Origin: Candidatus Gastranaerophilales bacterium
GTDB lineage: Bacteria > Cyanobacteriota > Vampirovibrionia > Gastranaerophilales > Gastranaerophilaceae
DNA length: 64,000 bases
NCBI GenBank assembly: GCA_944324845.1
Contig: CALUXX010000001.1
Span: 186,001-250,000, forward strand
Direction of reading: 5' to 3'
Shown one piece after another: positions 34,939 to 44,478 of this stretch. Each line of letters starts with the position of its first letter. Position 1 is the stretch's first letter. The translations under genes were made by a program, and so were the position numbers. Below the pieces are notes generated by a model. It ran no database searches, had not been told where the DNA came from, and saw only the letters and a list, made by a program, of their open reading frames with translations.

Positions 34939-34967
34939 TTAATATTTATTATCTTTTTATGTATAAT
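34939..34967 (+). promoter_or_regulatory. Promoter of rex; transcript probably leaderless
   Basis: A perfect TATAAT (34962-34967) with a weak TTAATA 17 bases upstream. The expected transcription start falls at ATG 34974, and no Shine-Dalgarno is seen. Confidence 0.5.
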
Positions 34968-34973
34968 GTTTAT

Positions 34974-35588
34974 ATGCAAAAGAATTTTTCAGAAAAAGTT
35001 ATTAATCGTTTGACTTTATATCATTGCATTTTACGTGATTATATTACTGAAGGAAAAGAATATATTTCAAGTAAACAAATCGCAACACTTTTGCGTATTG
35101 ATGATTCGCAAGTTAGGAAAGATATTAATCTTTTAAATAATTCAGGTAAATCAAGAGTTGGGTATATTGTTAAAGAATTAAAAACTTCTATTGAAAAATC
35201 TTTGGGGTTTGAAAAAACTAAAAAAGCTTGCATTATTGGTGCCGGTAATTTGGGCATGGCCCTTGCTAAGTATGATAATTTTACCAGTTATGGTTTGAAT
35301 ATTATCAGTTTATTTGATAACGATAAAAATAAAATCGGCAAGGAAATTAATGGCAAAAAAATTATTGATATAAAAAATCTTCCAGAAATTGCTTTGCGTG
35401 ATGGAACTGATATTGCTATACTTACAGTTCCGGGAATGTTTGCTCAACAAACGGCTAATCTTATTATAAAATCTAATATTAAATATATTTGGAATTTTAC
35501 TCCTACGGTTTTAGAAGTTCCGGCTGATGTTCAGGTTTGGAATGAAAATCTTATGGGGACTTTCTTGCAGTTTACTTATAATATTTAA
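34974..35588 (+). CDS. rex: Redox-sensing transcriptional repressor Rex
   Basis: A 204-residue protein when started at ATG 34974; a start 15 bases earlier is possible but would lie before the predicted transcription start. The winged-helix N-terminus has ISSKQIATLLRIDDSQVRKDI. The NAD(H)-binding Rossmann domain has IIGAGNLGMALAKYDNF. Rex senses the NADH/NAD ratio and represses fermentative and respiratory genes. It is divergent from the thioesterase-rluB-coaE-atp run, so it may control that group as well as itself; no clear Rex palindrome is visible in the gap. Confidence 0.93.
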   Translation: MQKNFSEKVINRLTLYHCILRDYITEGKEYISSKQIATLLRIDDSQVRKDINLLNNSGKSRVGYIVKELKTSIEKSLGFEKTKKACIIGAGNLGMALAKYDNFTSYGLNIISLFDNDKNKIGKEINGKKIIDIKNLPEIALRDGTDIAILTVPGMFAQQTANLIIKSNIKYIWNFTPTVLEVPADVQVWNENLMGTFLQFTYNI

Positions 35589-35622
35589 TTTATTATATTT
35601 ATTTTTATGTTTATTTAATTAA

Positions 35623-35654
35623 AAAAATAGAACCTCAGTTGAGGTTCTATTTTT
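35623..35654. terminator. Bidirectional terminator between rex and dnaK
   Basis: A 15-bp hairpin (AATAGAACCTCA core with its complement, 2-base loop) flanked by A- and T-runs, between convergent genes. Confidence 0.8.
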
Positions 35655-35680
35655 CATCTTTATATAGGTGAATGAAATAA

Positions 35681-37528
35681 TTATTCTTTTACGTATTCTG
35701 CATCGATAACATCGTCATCATTATTGTTAGAAGATGAGTTTGAAGTTGATGCTGATTCAGAATTTGCACTTTGTGCTGCTTCGCCTTCTTTTTGTACTGC
35801 TTCGTAAGCTTTTTGTGAAATTGCAAACATTGTTTGTTGTAATTCATCTGATAATTTCTTTAATTCATCAGTTGATTTGTTTTCATCAATAGCTTTTTGA
35901 AGTGCTGATTTTTGTTCTTCTAATTTTGATTTGTCGTTAGCATCGATTTTGCCTTCAAAATCTTTGATAACTCTTTCTGCTGATGCGATCATACTTGATG
36001 CATTATTTCTGATTTCTGCTTCTTCTTTTTTCTTTTTGTCTTCTGCAGCGTTTGCTTCAGCTTCTTTTACCATCTTTTCTATATCTTGTTCTGATAAGTT
36101 AGATGAATTTGTTATTGTGATTTTTTGTTCTTTGTTTGTTGCTTTATCTTTTGCTGAAACATTTACTATACCGTTAGCATCGATATCAAAGGTAACTTCA
36201 ATTTGAGGAATACCTCTCATTGCAGGAGCTATACCTTCAAGTCTGAACATACCTAATGATTTGTTATCTCTTGCCATTGGTCTTTCACCTTGTAGAACTT
36301 GAATATCTACTGCTGTTTGATTGTTTTCTGCTGTTGAGAATACTTGTGATTTTGATACTGGTATTGTTGTGTTTCTTGGTACTAATGGTGTCATTACTCC
36401 ACCTAGGGTTTCAATACCTAATGTCAATGGTGTTACATCAAGTAATACGATGTCTTTTACTTCACCAGCCAATACACCTGCTTGAATTGCTGCACCTACT
36501 GCAACTACTTCATCTGGGTTTACTGATTGGTTTGGTTCTTTTCCTGTGTATTCTTTTACAAGTCTTTGTACTGCAGGAATTCTTGATGAACCACCAACTA
36601 ATACTACTTCGTTAATGTCTGATTTTGAGATTCCTGCGTCTTGGATTGCTTGTTCTACAGGTTTTTTACATCTTTCTAACAAGTCATAGCATAAATCTTC
36701 AAATTTTGCTCTTGTTAAATCCATGTTCAAGTGTTTTGGTCCGTTTGCATCTGCTGTGATAAACATTAGGTTAATGTTTGTTTCCATCAATGATGATAAT
36801 TCACATTTTGCCTTTTCTGCAGCTTCTTTTATACGTTGCATTGCTTGTTTATCATTTCTTAAATCGATGCCTTCTAATTTCTTGAATTCGTCACAAATCC
36901 AATCCATTATCTTTTGGTCAAAGTCATCACCACCTAAGTGGGTATCTCCTGATGTTGATAATACTTCGTGAACACCGTCACCAATTTCAAGTATAGATAC
37001 ATCAAATGTACCACCACCTAAGTCAAATACTAAAACTTTTTCACTCTTGTCTTTTTCTAGTCCGTATGCAAGTGCTGCTGCTGTTGGTTCGTTTACGATA
37101 CGCAATACATCCAATCCAGCAATTTTACCTGCGTCTTTTGTTGCTTGTCTTTGTGCATCGTTAAAATATGCAGGTACTGTAATTACTGCTGATGTAACTT
37201 TTTCTCCAAGATAATTACTTGCATCATCTGCTAGTTTTCTTAATATCATTGCTGATATTTCTTGCGGTGTATAATCTTTACCTTCAATATTTACTTTATA
37301 ATCTTCACCCATGTGTCTTTTTATGGATGCGACAGTTTTATCAGGGTTAAGAATTGCTTGACGCTTTGCTAATTGTCCAACTAATCTTTCTCCAGTTTTT
37401 GAAAATCCCACGATAGAAGGAGTTGTTCTAGAACCTTCTGCGTTTGCAATAACGGTTGGCTTACCACCTTCCATAACTGCAACAACTGAGTTTGTAGTAC
37501 CCAAGTCAATACCAATTGTTTTTGCCAT
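35681..37528 (-). CDS. dnaK: Chaperone protein DnaK (Hsp70)
   Basis: A 615-residue Hsp70. The nucleotide-binding domain starts [18 protein letters not shown] and has [15 protein letters not shown] and [17 protein letters not shown]. The linker VLLDVTP precedes the substrate-binding domain. The C-terminal lid ends in a Ser/Asn-rich tail and [12 protein letters not shown], close to the usual EEVD-type acidic end. The ribosome site is AAGGAG. No dnaJ, grpE or hrcA gene is adjacent and I see no CIRCE operator upstream. Confidence 0.99.
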   Translation of the reverse strand: MAKTIGIDLGTTNSVVAVMEGGKPTVIANAEGSRTTPSIVGFSKTGERLVGQLAKRQAILNPDKTVASIKRHMGEDYKVNIEGKDYTPQEISAMILRKLADDASNYLGEKVTSAVITVPAYFNDAQRQATKDAGKIAGLDVLRIVNEPTAAALAYGLEKDKSEKVLVFDLGGGTFDVSILEIGDGVHEVLSTSGDTHLGGDDFDQKIMDWICDEFKKLEGIDLRNDKQAMQRIKEAAEKAKCELSSLMETNINLMFITADANGPKHLNMDLTRAKFEDLCYDLLERCKKPVEQAIQDAGISKSDINEVVLVGGSSRIPAVQRLVKEYTGKEPNQSVNPDEVVAVGAAIQAGVLAGEVKDIVLLDVTPLTLGIETLGGVMTPLVPRNTTIPVSKSQVFSTAENNQTAVDIQVLQGERPMARDNKSLGMFRLEGIAPAMRGIPQIEVTFDIDANGIVNVSAKDKATNKEQKITITNSSNLSEQDIEKMVKEAEANAAEDKKKKEEAEIRNNASSMIASAERVIKDFEGKIDANDKSKLEEQKSALQKAIDENKSTDELKKLSDELQQTMFAISQKAYEAVQKEGEAAQSANSESASTSNSSSNNNDDDVIDAEYVKE

Positions 37529-37667
37529 AATTTTTATCTCCTTTTCTTAAATAATTTTTGCTATTTTTTCTATATTTTTGTTATAACACCTTTTTTTTTA
37601 TTTCTTGAAAAAATAAACAAAAAATTAACATTTCAGAAAAGTTGGAATAAAAATAATTATTAACTAG

Positions 37668-38789
37668 TTAATCGATTTGTATTATTGAAGATTTTAGTAC
37701 TTCTTTTGAGTAATTTATTATGGGATTTAATCTATTGACAACCATTTCCCAATTTGTATTTTCTATTAACGGATTGTTTGCATACAAGTGATTTGTCAAC
37801 CCGGAAAGAGTTAATATCGTAAGTATTTTTTCATTATTCCCATCTCGTGTAAAAGCAAGAAATTCTCTTTGAAATATAATAGCAAAACAAATTCCATGAT
37901 AAGAGTTAGTGTAAATATAATTTGCATTTTTTATCAAATTTAAAAATTCTTCAATTTTATATGGTGTAGGATTATCATTTAGAATACTTTTTGTCATTGA
38001 TGAAAATGAGTTTATAGTTATTAATTCTAAATTCTTTGATTTCGCAAATTCTTTAGCACTTTTAACCATTTTATCATTGTATTCTTGGCAGTGGTAAAGC
38101 AATACATAGTTTTTATACTTGCAGTCATTTGGAATTAAGTTATCATATTCCTTTTTATCCACTAAAAATACTGGATCTATAGTTACACAAATATCGTTTC
38201 TATTTAAAAGGTTTTTAATATATTCTAATTTAAAAATATTTCTAATTGAAATATTTTTAAAATTCTTAGCATAATTAATAAGTTGTTCTTTACTGATTAT
38301 ATCAGCCGTACCAAAATCAATTGAGTATGCGATATTGGGCTTTCCTTTCATGTTAGGAAAATCACACATAAAACCTCTGTCATATCTTCCTTTATGGGTA
38401 GTCCAAGTTACATCAGTTTCACATATATACTGATCAATATTCCTCAAATCAGACAAATTTTTCTCACTATATTCTTTTGTTGTAATTTTGCAATTTTTAT
38501 TAAAGAAATCAATAAAATATTTTCTTTTAGTTAAATAATTCTTTGTATTTTTGTAATTGAATATTGTTCTATAAATATTACACGTTAATAACCCTTTAAT
38601 GTATTTTTTATAAAAAGATTTACTTTCTACTTGTTTAGAATAATAATTAATAATATAAACATTACATTTTGTAATTGTCTTTAAATATTTGTAAAAAGCG
38701 AAGGAATGTAATGCGGCACCATAATTATAAGGATGAGAATGTATTGAAAAGGAAATAATCCCTATATTTTTTGTGTGCTTATTCTCCAT
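37668..38789 (-). CDS. Polysaccharide pyruvyl transferase family protein
   Basis: A 373-residue protein. The family N-terminus has YNYGAALHSFAFYKYLK. An ITIDPVFLVDKKEY-like segment (CVTIDPVF) and the C-terminal NANYIYTNSYHGICFAIIF, with the S-Y-H-G active-site region, are also present. Such enzymes add a pyruvate ketal to a sugar in exopolysaccharides or cell-wall polymers. It is the last gene of the surface-glycan operon and overlaps the SDR gene by 11 bases. It is rich in Ile, Lys, Asn and Tyr and poor in Ala, unlike the housekeeping genes, which could reflect transfer. Confidence 0.88.
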   Translation of the reverse strand: MENKHTKNIGIISFSIHSHPYNYGAALHSFAFYKYLKTITKCNVYIINYYSKQVESKSFYKKYIKGLLTCNIYRTIFNYKNTKNYLTKRKYFIDFFNKNCKITTKEYSEKNLSDLRNIDQYICETDVTWTTHKGRYDRGFMCDFPNMKGKPNIAYSIDFGTADIISKEQLINYAKNFKNISIRNIFKLEYIKNLLNRNDICVTIDPVFLVDKKEYDNLIPNDCKYKNYVLLYHCQEYNDKMVKSAKEFAKSKNLELITINSFSSMTKSILNDNPTPYKIEEFLNLIKNANYIYTNSYHGICFAIIFQREFLAFTRDGNNEKILTILTLSGLTNHLYANNPLIENTNWEMVVNRLNPIINYSKEVLKSSIIQID

Positions 38790-39849
38790 AACAAATCCTT
38801 TCTTTAAAACTTTTAATCAATCTATTAAACATTTCTTCAAGACTAACTTTTGCAATCCATTTTGTATCTTCAAAAATTTTTGTTGTATCTAAATCATATT
38901 TAACAGTATCAAGATAGTAATTTGTATTATTAGAATTTTTAATAAACTGTAGCCTAGAATATTTGCTTTTATCACAGAGCATTCTAGCCATTTCTTTAAT
39001 TGAACAGGTTGTTTCAATGTTCGCTACATTATAAATCTCACCATTTTGCCCCTGCACAAGCAGCGCAAATATTGCAGTTATAACATCTGTTATATAACAG
39101 TAACTTCTTATTGTTTTACCGTCTGTTAATAATGTAATATCTTTTTTTTCTACTATATTCCTTGCAAATTGTGCAAATACTCTATTGTCAGAGTAATCAA
39201 CCCCTGCTCCTATAGTTTGTGCTAATCGAGCAATTTTTACAGGAATATTATATTCTTGAGAATAACTATAACATAGATTCTCAGTTAGTCGTTTTGCTTC
39301 TGGATAAGAATTTCTTGTGTTTTGTAAGTCAATATAACCGTAATCTTTTTCAGTTAATGGTTTTTCCCTATTATAATCAGTTTTTCCGTACACTTCCATT
39401 GATGAAAGATAAACAATAGATTTTACATTTGATTGACGACTATATTCTAATATATTTTTGGTTCCAAAGATTATTGAATCTATTGTTTCTACTGGTTGCT
39501 CTACAAAACTTTTAGAAGATGTTCCATTTGCAGTATGGATTATAAAATCAACATTATCAGATATTTGTATTTGTTCTGTTATATCTTGAACAATAAATTC
39601 TAAGTTTTGAGTTTTATTTTCAGCAAATTTTTTCTGTGCTTTTTCTTTATTGCGAACATGCGCTAAAATTTTTATATTAGCATTGAATATTTCATTTGCT
39701 AATAGAAGTGACAAAATAATTTGCGAACCAATTAACCCTGTAGCACCTGTTACTAAAATTGTTGAATTTTTAAAATAATCCCAATCTATATATTCAGAGG
39801 TTACTATTTCGTGAGTGTCTGCTGTTTCAATATTGGTAGTGAATTCCAT
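38779..39849 (-). CDS. NAD-dependent sugar epimerase/dehydratase (extended SDR)
   Basis: A 356-residue protein. The Rossmann loop TGATGLIGSQI lies at about residues 34-44. The catalytic region has YLSSMEVYGKTD, with the Ser, and a Y-x3-K (YPEAK) downstream. It resembles dTDP-glucose dehydratase or UDP-sugar epimerases; the substrate is unknown. An N-terminal extension of about 30 residues precedes the Rossmann fold. It lies 6 bases after the cytidylyltransferase gene, so a CDP-linked sugar or polyol substrate is possible. Confidence 0.85.
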   Translation of the reverse strand: MEFTTNIETADTHEIVTSEYIDWDYFKNSTILVTGATGLIGSQIILSLLLANEIFNANIKILAHVRNKEKAQKKFAENKTQNLEFIVQDITEQIQISDNVDFIIHTANGTSSKSFVEQPVETIDSIIFGTKNILEYSRQSNVKSIVYLSSMEVYGKTDYNREKPLTEKDYGYIDLQNTRNSYPEAKRLTENLCYSYSQEYNIPVKIARLAQTIGAGVDYSDNRVFAQFARNIVEKKDITLLTDGKTIRSYCYITDVITAIFALLVQGQNGEIYNVANIETTCSIKEMARMLCDKSKYSRLQFIKNSNNTNYYLDTVKYDLDTTKIFEDTKWIAKVSLEEMFNRLIKSFKERICYGE

Positions 39850-39855
39850 TATTCT

Positions 39856-40617
39856 TTAATCTCCATATTTATTAACTCCAAAAGCTTCCATGTCTTCTTT
39901 GAACCTTATTAATGCTCTTAATATATATAAGTCTTCTATTGTTGTAATTTTTATATTCCCAAAATTTCCGCGAATCATATAAGGAGATTTTCCTTGTTTT
40001 TTTAATAACGTACATGAATCAATAATATCAACATAGTTCGGATTTACTTGCCTTTCTATTTCATGCGCTTTAAGTATTTCTTTTAATTTAAATGTTTGTG
40101 GAGCTTGAGCTGTATATGTTTCTCTCCTATATGGAACACTTGTCGGTACTAAACCATCTTTACTTATTAAAACTGTTTCATAACAGGGAGTACATGTGAC
40201 TGCAGAACCGAATTTCATTGCATTTTCTATATTTTTATTAATTACTTCTTGCGTTATATTTGGTCTGACCCCATCATGTATAAGAACCAAAGATTCTTCC
40301 GAATTTTCCTTTTGCGCCAATTTTAATATCTTGTATATAGATTCCTGTCCTGAGTTTCCTCCTTCTATGATGCCTGCAACCTTGGAAAGATGGTAATATT
40401 CAACCAACTCATGCATATATTTAAGATGGGTTGGAACAATTGCAATATAAATTTTATCAATATTTTCATTTTTCTGAAAAAGTTCAACAGAATGAATAAT
40501 TATTGGTTTATCATTTACCTTTAAAAATTGTTTTGGAACTGAATCTTCACCATTTAATCTTTTACCGACACCACCAGCAAATATCACAGCTATATTGTTA
40601 ATTTTTTTATTTTGCAT
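39856..40617 (-). CDS. IspD/TarI-like cytidylyltransferase
   Basis: A 253-residue nucleotidyltransferase. The CTP-binding loop FAGGVGKRL is followed by PKQFL, HDGVRP and the R-R-E-T-Y-T-A-Q-A-P-Q-T-F segment. These are shared by IspD (2-C-methylerythritol 4-phosphate) and TarI/Bcs1 (ribitol 5-phosphate). The next gene upstream encodes a LicD domain, which transfers polyol or choline phosphates from CDP compounds, so I favour a glycan role. It overlaps that gene by 11 bases. If the genome has no other ispD, it could serve isoprenoid synthesis. Confidence 0.82.
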   Translation of the reverse strand: MQNKKINNIAVIFAGGVGKRLNGEDSVPKQFLKVNDKPIIIHSVELFQKNENIDKIYIAIVPTHLKYMHELVEYYHLSKVAGIIEGGNSGQESIYKILKLAQKENSEESLVLIHDGVRPNITQEVINKNIENAMKFGSAVTCTPCYETVLISKDGLVPTSVPYRRETYTAQAPQTFKLKEILKAHEIERQVNPNYVDIIDSCTLLKKQGKSPYMIRGNFGNIKITTIEDLYILRALIRFKEDMEAFGVNKYGD

Positions 40618-42466
40618 CTATTAAACCATCTTTCAAATTCTTAATAACACATTTATCTTCATCAGTTAAATTAGCATATGTACTATGACCAAAACCTATT
40701 TTATTTGGATACTCCATATAATTTTTATATAACCTTTTTAAGAATATCTCCGGCATATTCATAGCAGGAAATTTAAATCCCTCAAAATCCATAGTTTTTA
40801 AAGGAAAAATTACATTGTAATTAGTAAACCAATTTTTCCACCTATGATGAAAATCTATCCCCCAAACAATATCCGATTCTGTAACATTATCTGGGATTTC
40901 ATTTATCAAAATTTTTGTTTGCATAACTTCTTGATTTTTTGCAGTTACTTCTTTTACAGTCATATTAAAATTTGATTCTTTTTTGCGATTAGCAATAATT
41001 CCCACTATGTATTGGGTTTGTTCCAATTGTTTTTGTTCACTCATTGCTTTCCCGTATATATCAAACGGAAAGATGTCAACAAAAAGATATTTACAATGCC
41101 TGTGCTGCACCTTAATAATAATTTGAGCCGGATTTGTTTTATCTCTATAAAAATCTGCATAAATATCAGGATTGCGGGAAGAAACTTTAAAAGCCTCAAT
41201 TATTTTATTATAATCTTGTCTCAGCATGCCAACATCTATATCATCATCCCAAGGAATATAGCCCTTGTGTCTGACAGCCCCCAAAAGACTTCCGGCATCC
41301 AGCCAATATTGCAAATTATTCTGCTTACAGACATAATCCAATTCTTTTAGCAATGCTAAATTCGCAAGTTGAATATCTCTTATTTGACCTGTTGCTTTGG
41401 GTAATGTTGTTATATCAATATTGTTTTTCTGGTAATAATAAAATGGATTTTCTTTTTGTTTTTGGGCATATTCTTTTTTAGGAAATTTGATTTTTATGCC
41501 TAATATTTTCATTATACGATGTGTTTGACCATAATCTTTTATTGAAAATATGCAGGCAAAAAGTTGTGTGAAATAAGTTAACCATAATGCTTTATAAAAT
41601 CTTGGCCTTAGAAAGAAGAACGGTCTATATTTTAGATAGGCCAATAATGATGCTTTTTGGTTATCTTTTGTCCAATGTATTAATTCTTTTTCTGATAATT
41701 TCCATGGCGTTAGTTGAAGATATTTAAAATATAAATCTCTATGGTAACTGAAAGATGCCCAGTGCCAAGGTTTATTTACTGCTGTGAAATGTACTATTTT
41801 GGGGGTGTTTGTATAACTTGAGCGATTTGTGAAATTGCTTGATTGAACATTCCATTCGTCTTCTATTACCAGAATATTGCCTCTACAAACTTCATTTATT
41901 ATTTCCTGATCGCCTGTTTTTATTGTATTTATATGTTCTTTTGTCCATTGTAAAAATTTTTCTTCAAGGTTTTGCTTGCGCATATTATCTAAATCCATTA
42001 CAAGCATTCCTGAGTTGACGTAAGTAGGGTTTGTTTTGGTGATTTTTTTCTTTGTGTCTTTAACTCCAGCAAGTGGAAAGCCTTGCATATTTTTGTTAAA
42101 TAATGGCTTTATTGATTGATTTACAACAACATCACAATCTAAATATATTACTCTAGAAATATTTGATAGTAATGAAGGTAATTTTAATCTATAACAAGCT
42201 GCAAGTGTTATATATTTGTGTGTTTTTACTTTTTTGTATTCTTCAAAAAGAGATTCATCTATTTCTATAAAGTTTATTTCGCAATCTTTTATTGATTTTA
42301 GTTCTTGGATTTTTTGTTTATTTTCTTGAGCGATTCCACCATCTAGGATGTAAAATGTGAGGTTGTCTTCGGTATTTGCATTGGCTAGTATTGATGCTAT
42401 TACTACGCCCGCGTATTTTGAATAATTGTCATCACATGCTAAACATACATTTATAACTTCATTCAT
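40607..42466 (-). CDS. Two-domain protein: GT8 glycosyltransferase fused to LicD
   Basis: A 619-residue fusion. Residues 1 to about 270 are a GT8 glycosyltransferase: VCLACDDNYSKYAGVVIASIL at the start, metal-binding D-C-D in YLDCDVVVN, and the GDQEIIN and WNVQ motifs. Residues from about 365 are a LicD domain: LDAGSLLGAVRHKGYIPWDDDIDVG, with the acidic D-D-D-I-D-V-G. The first half adds a sugar and the second a phosphopolyol or phosphocholine from a CDP donor, probably made by the cytidylyltransferase encoded next. It heads the four-gene operon. There is no membrane span. Confidence 0.88.
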   Translation of the reverse strand: MNEVINVCLACDDNYSKYAGVVIASILANANTEDNLTFYILDGGIAQENKQKIQELKSIKDCEINFIEIDESLFEEYKKVKTHKYITLAACYRLKLPSLLSNISRVIYLDCDVVVNQSIKPLFNKNMQGFPLAGVKDTKKKITKTNPTYVNSGMLVMDLDNMRKQNLEEKFLQWTKEHINTIKTGDQEIINEVCRGNILVIEDEWNVQSSNFTNRSSYTNTPKIVHFTAVNKPWHWASFSYHRDLYFKYLQLTPWKLSEKELIHWTKDNQKASLLAYLKYRPFFFLRPRFYKALWLTYFTQLFACIFSIKDYGQTHRIMKILGIKIKFPKKEYAQKQKENPFYYYQKNNIDITTLPKATGQIRDIQLANLALLKELDYVCKQNNLQYWLDAGSLLGAVRHKGYIPWDDDIDVGMLRQDYNKIIEAFKVSSRNPDIYADFYRDKTNPAQIIIKVQHRHCKYLFVDIFPFDIYGKAMSEQKQLEQTQYIVGIIANRKKESNFNMTVKEVTAKNQEVMQTKILINEIPDNVTESDIVWGIDFHHRWKNWFTNYNVIFPLKTMDFEGFKFPAMNMPEIFLKRLYKNYMEYPNKIGFGHSTYANLTDEDKCVIKNLKDGLIDAK

Positions 42467-42675
42467 ATTTATTATATATTTTCTCCATGTAGAATAGTTG
42501 TTTTTATATTTTTGGATGTATTTACGTAGAATTTTACAAGTCTAATTCTTAAGACCTTTTTTTAATCTTTTATTTTTATTCAAAAAAACTTAATTCCGAA
42601 ATCAATCATATCACTTAACAATAGATTATCAAGATATCATTAAAATATGTTATGAAATTTTAGTTAGATCGAAAA

Positions 42676-42748
<73 letters not shown>

Positions 42749-42807
42749 TTATTTATTCTTTATTTTCCCCTAAAAATTTTAGCACAAGTTTTTCTACCAG
42801 TCCAGTT

Positions 42808-43752
42808 TTATTCTTGGAATATTATTTTTTCTGTTATGTCTGCTGGTTGGGTTGGTGTTTTGGGGTTTTCCTTCCATAATTTTAGGTATATAATTTTACC
42901 TTTTTCTTTGTCAGGGGTATCGTTTTTAAATTCTACAAATTCTTGTCGTGGTGAACCATTGTTGCAACCGCCTTTTACTTTGCAAGAACTTCCAAGATGT
43001 ATAAAGTTGTTCAATTCAAATACTTCTTTTGATATATTTGTGTCGCTTTTAAATTCTATATCATAGGTTGTTTTTTCTTTATCCAGATAGATGTACTTAT
43101 AACCTAAATCTCTTGCGTTTAGACCGTTAAATTGGTAAAAAGTATTATTTCCTTTTGTTGAGAACGGTAATTTTTGATATTTTACGGTTATCTCTTTTTG
43201 TAAACCATTATATGTTATGGATAATGGAATTAGTGTGGATAAACTTGTGTTACAAAAAGTAGTATCTTTTACATCATAAAACCAAAATGGATATTCTAAC
43301 GCTATAAGGGCTGTTGGATTATTTATAAAACGTGATTCTTCTGAGGCTCCGCTTGTCGGCAAATAATCTTTGCTTTTTTCATAGCATATATAATTTGATA
43401 CCCAAGGTTTTCTATCTGTTATTTGTCCAAAAACTTCTTCTGATGGTTCATAATTTTGGTTTTTGAATATTGATTTTTCAACATATTTTTTTCTAATTTT
43501 ATAGATTTCTTTTTTTGTTTTCCAACTTAAAGATATTGGGTAATTTACGGGTATCTCTAAATTGGTGTTGTCTGTTTTTATTGGGGTATAATATTTTATA
43601 ATTTCTTTTTCTTGTTTTTGATAATTTTGTGAATTAATCGGGTGTTCTTTTGCTATTTTTGTTGTTGTGTTTTCTCTGTTGGATGTGTATATTAGGCATA
43701 TAATCGCTGCAATTAAAAGTATAAATGCTATAACATTATAAGTTTTATTCAT
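42808..43752 (-). CDS. Hypothetical exported or membrane-anchored 314-residue protein
   Basis: An N-terminal hydrophobic segment (about 7-22) is followed by a polar stalk, so the protein is either anchored or secreted into the periplasm. The rest is beta-rich and tyrosine-rich. Several cysteines (in NYICYEKS, TTFCNTS and SSCKVKGGCNN) could form disulfides. I recognise no family. It lies upstream of tRNA-Thr on the same strand, 59 bases apart, so read-through is possible. The ribosome site AAGGAG is strong. Confidence 0.7.
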   Translation of the reverse strand: MNKTYNVIAFILLIAAIICLIYTSNRENTTTKIAKEHPINSQNYQKQEKEIIKYYTPIKTDNTNLEIPVNYPISLSWKTKKEIYKIRKKYVEKSIFKNQNYEPSEEVFGQITDRKPWVSNYICYEKSKDYLPTSGASEESRFINNPTALIALEYPFWFYDVKDTTFCNTSLSTLIPLSITYNGLQKEITVKYQKLPFSTKGNNTFYQFNGLNARDLGYKYIYLDKEKTTYDIEFKSDTNISKEVFELNNFIHLGSSCKVKGGCNNGSPRQEFVEFKNDTPDKEKGKIIYLKLWKENPKTPTQPADITEKIIFQE

Positions 43753-43808
43753 TTGTTGCTCCTTTTTATTATTTTATAAATTTTTATTTTGTTCGTCAAT
43801 TTGTAAAA

Positions 43809-43837
43809 AAAATCCCCACTGTTTTTGTGAGGATTTT
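43809..43837 (-). terminator. Terminator of the 167-residue protein gene
   Basis: A hairpin with arms AAAATCC and GGATTTT plus CAC/GTG after one mismatch, and a run of eight T on the minus strand. Confidence 0.65.
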
Positions 43838-43865
43838 AATAGTTTATGAACAATGATCTCTTATC

Positions 43866-44369
43866 TTATTGTATTCCCAACATTAGTTTATTCATGTTGG
43901 CTGTTATATTCATTGCACTTAGAAGTGTGTTTTGACTTTTGCTTATTCCTGTATATTCATTTTGTATTGAATTCAGTTCGTTTTGATAGTTGTTTATTTC
44001 ATTTGATTTTTGGTTATTGTTTTGTTCGGTTGTTAAGGTGTTTAATCTTGTGGAAATTTTATCTATAAGGTTGTCTAAAGTGTCGTTTGTTGATGTTGAG
44101 ATGTTTAGTTTTGAAGCTAAGTCTTTTGCTCTTGAAATTAATTCACTTTCGCTTGTGGTACAGGTGTTTTGTGAGGAACTTTCATTTTTAGTTTCTTGTA
44201 TTTTTTGTTGTGCGGATGCAATTAGCGCTTGTGCTTGTGATTCTGAAGTTACCGTTGATGGATCTATTCCCAATGCTTGTAATTTTCGCTTTGTTTCTTC
44301 GCTTAGTTTATTTTGGGTTGTTTGTGTTAAATTATATCCACTTGTTGAAGAAATACTATTTACAGACAT
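43866..44369 (-). CDS. Hypothetical 167-residue coiled-coil protein
   Basis: A soluble protein rich in Ser, Thr, Asn and Gln, without a signal peptide or membrane span. Predicted helices with heptad spacing cover the middle (ELISRAKDLASKLN) and the region NQKSNEINNYQNELNSIQNEY. The segment LQALGIDPSTVTSESQAQALIASAQ looks like a short helical hairpin. I recognise no family. It is divergent from mlaE and ends in a clear terminator. Confidence 0.65.
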   Translation of the reverse strand: MSVNSISSTSGYNLTQTTQNKLSEETKRKLQALGIDPSTVTSESQAQALIASAQQKIQETKNESSSQNTCTTSESELISRAKDLASKLNISTSTNDTLDNLIDKISTRLNTLTTEQNNNQKSNEINNYQNELNSIQNEYTGISKSQNTLLSAMNITANMNKLMLGIQ

Positions 44370-44424
44370 TTTTATTCGCTCCTCTCTTCTTTGATTTAAT
44401 GATGAAGTCTAAAATGTCAATGTT

Positions 44425-44452
44425 TTGTTTTGAAAATTTTGTGGTATATTAT
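44425..44452 (+). promoter_or_regulatory. Promoter of the mlaE-like gene
   Basis: TTGTTT and TATTAT are spaced by 16 bases, 27 bases before the TTG start. The ribosome site AGAAGGGG lies between. Confidence 0.55.
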
Positions 44453-44478
44453 TTCATATAGGCAGAAGGGGCTAAAGT

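Noticed and set aside
39856-40617. Straight call as IspD of the isoprenoid pathway
   Set aside because: The operon context with LicD fits a TarI-like role better; the motif set cannot separate the two.
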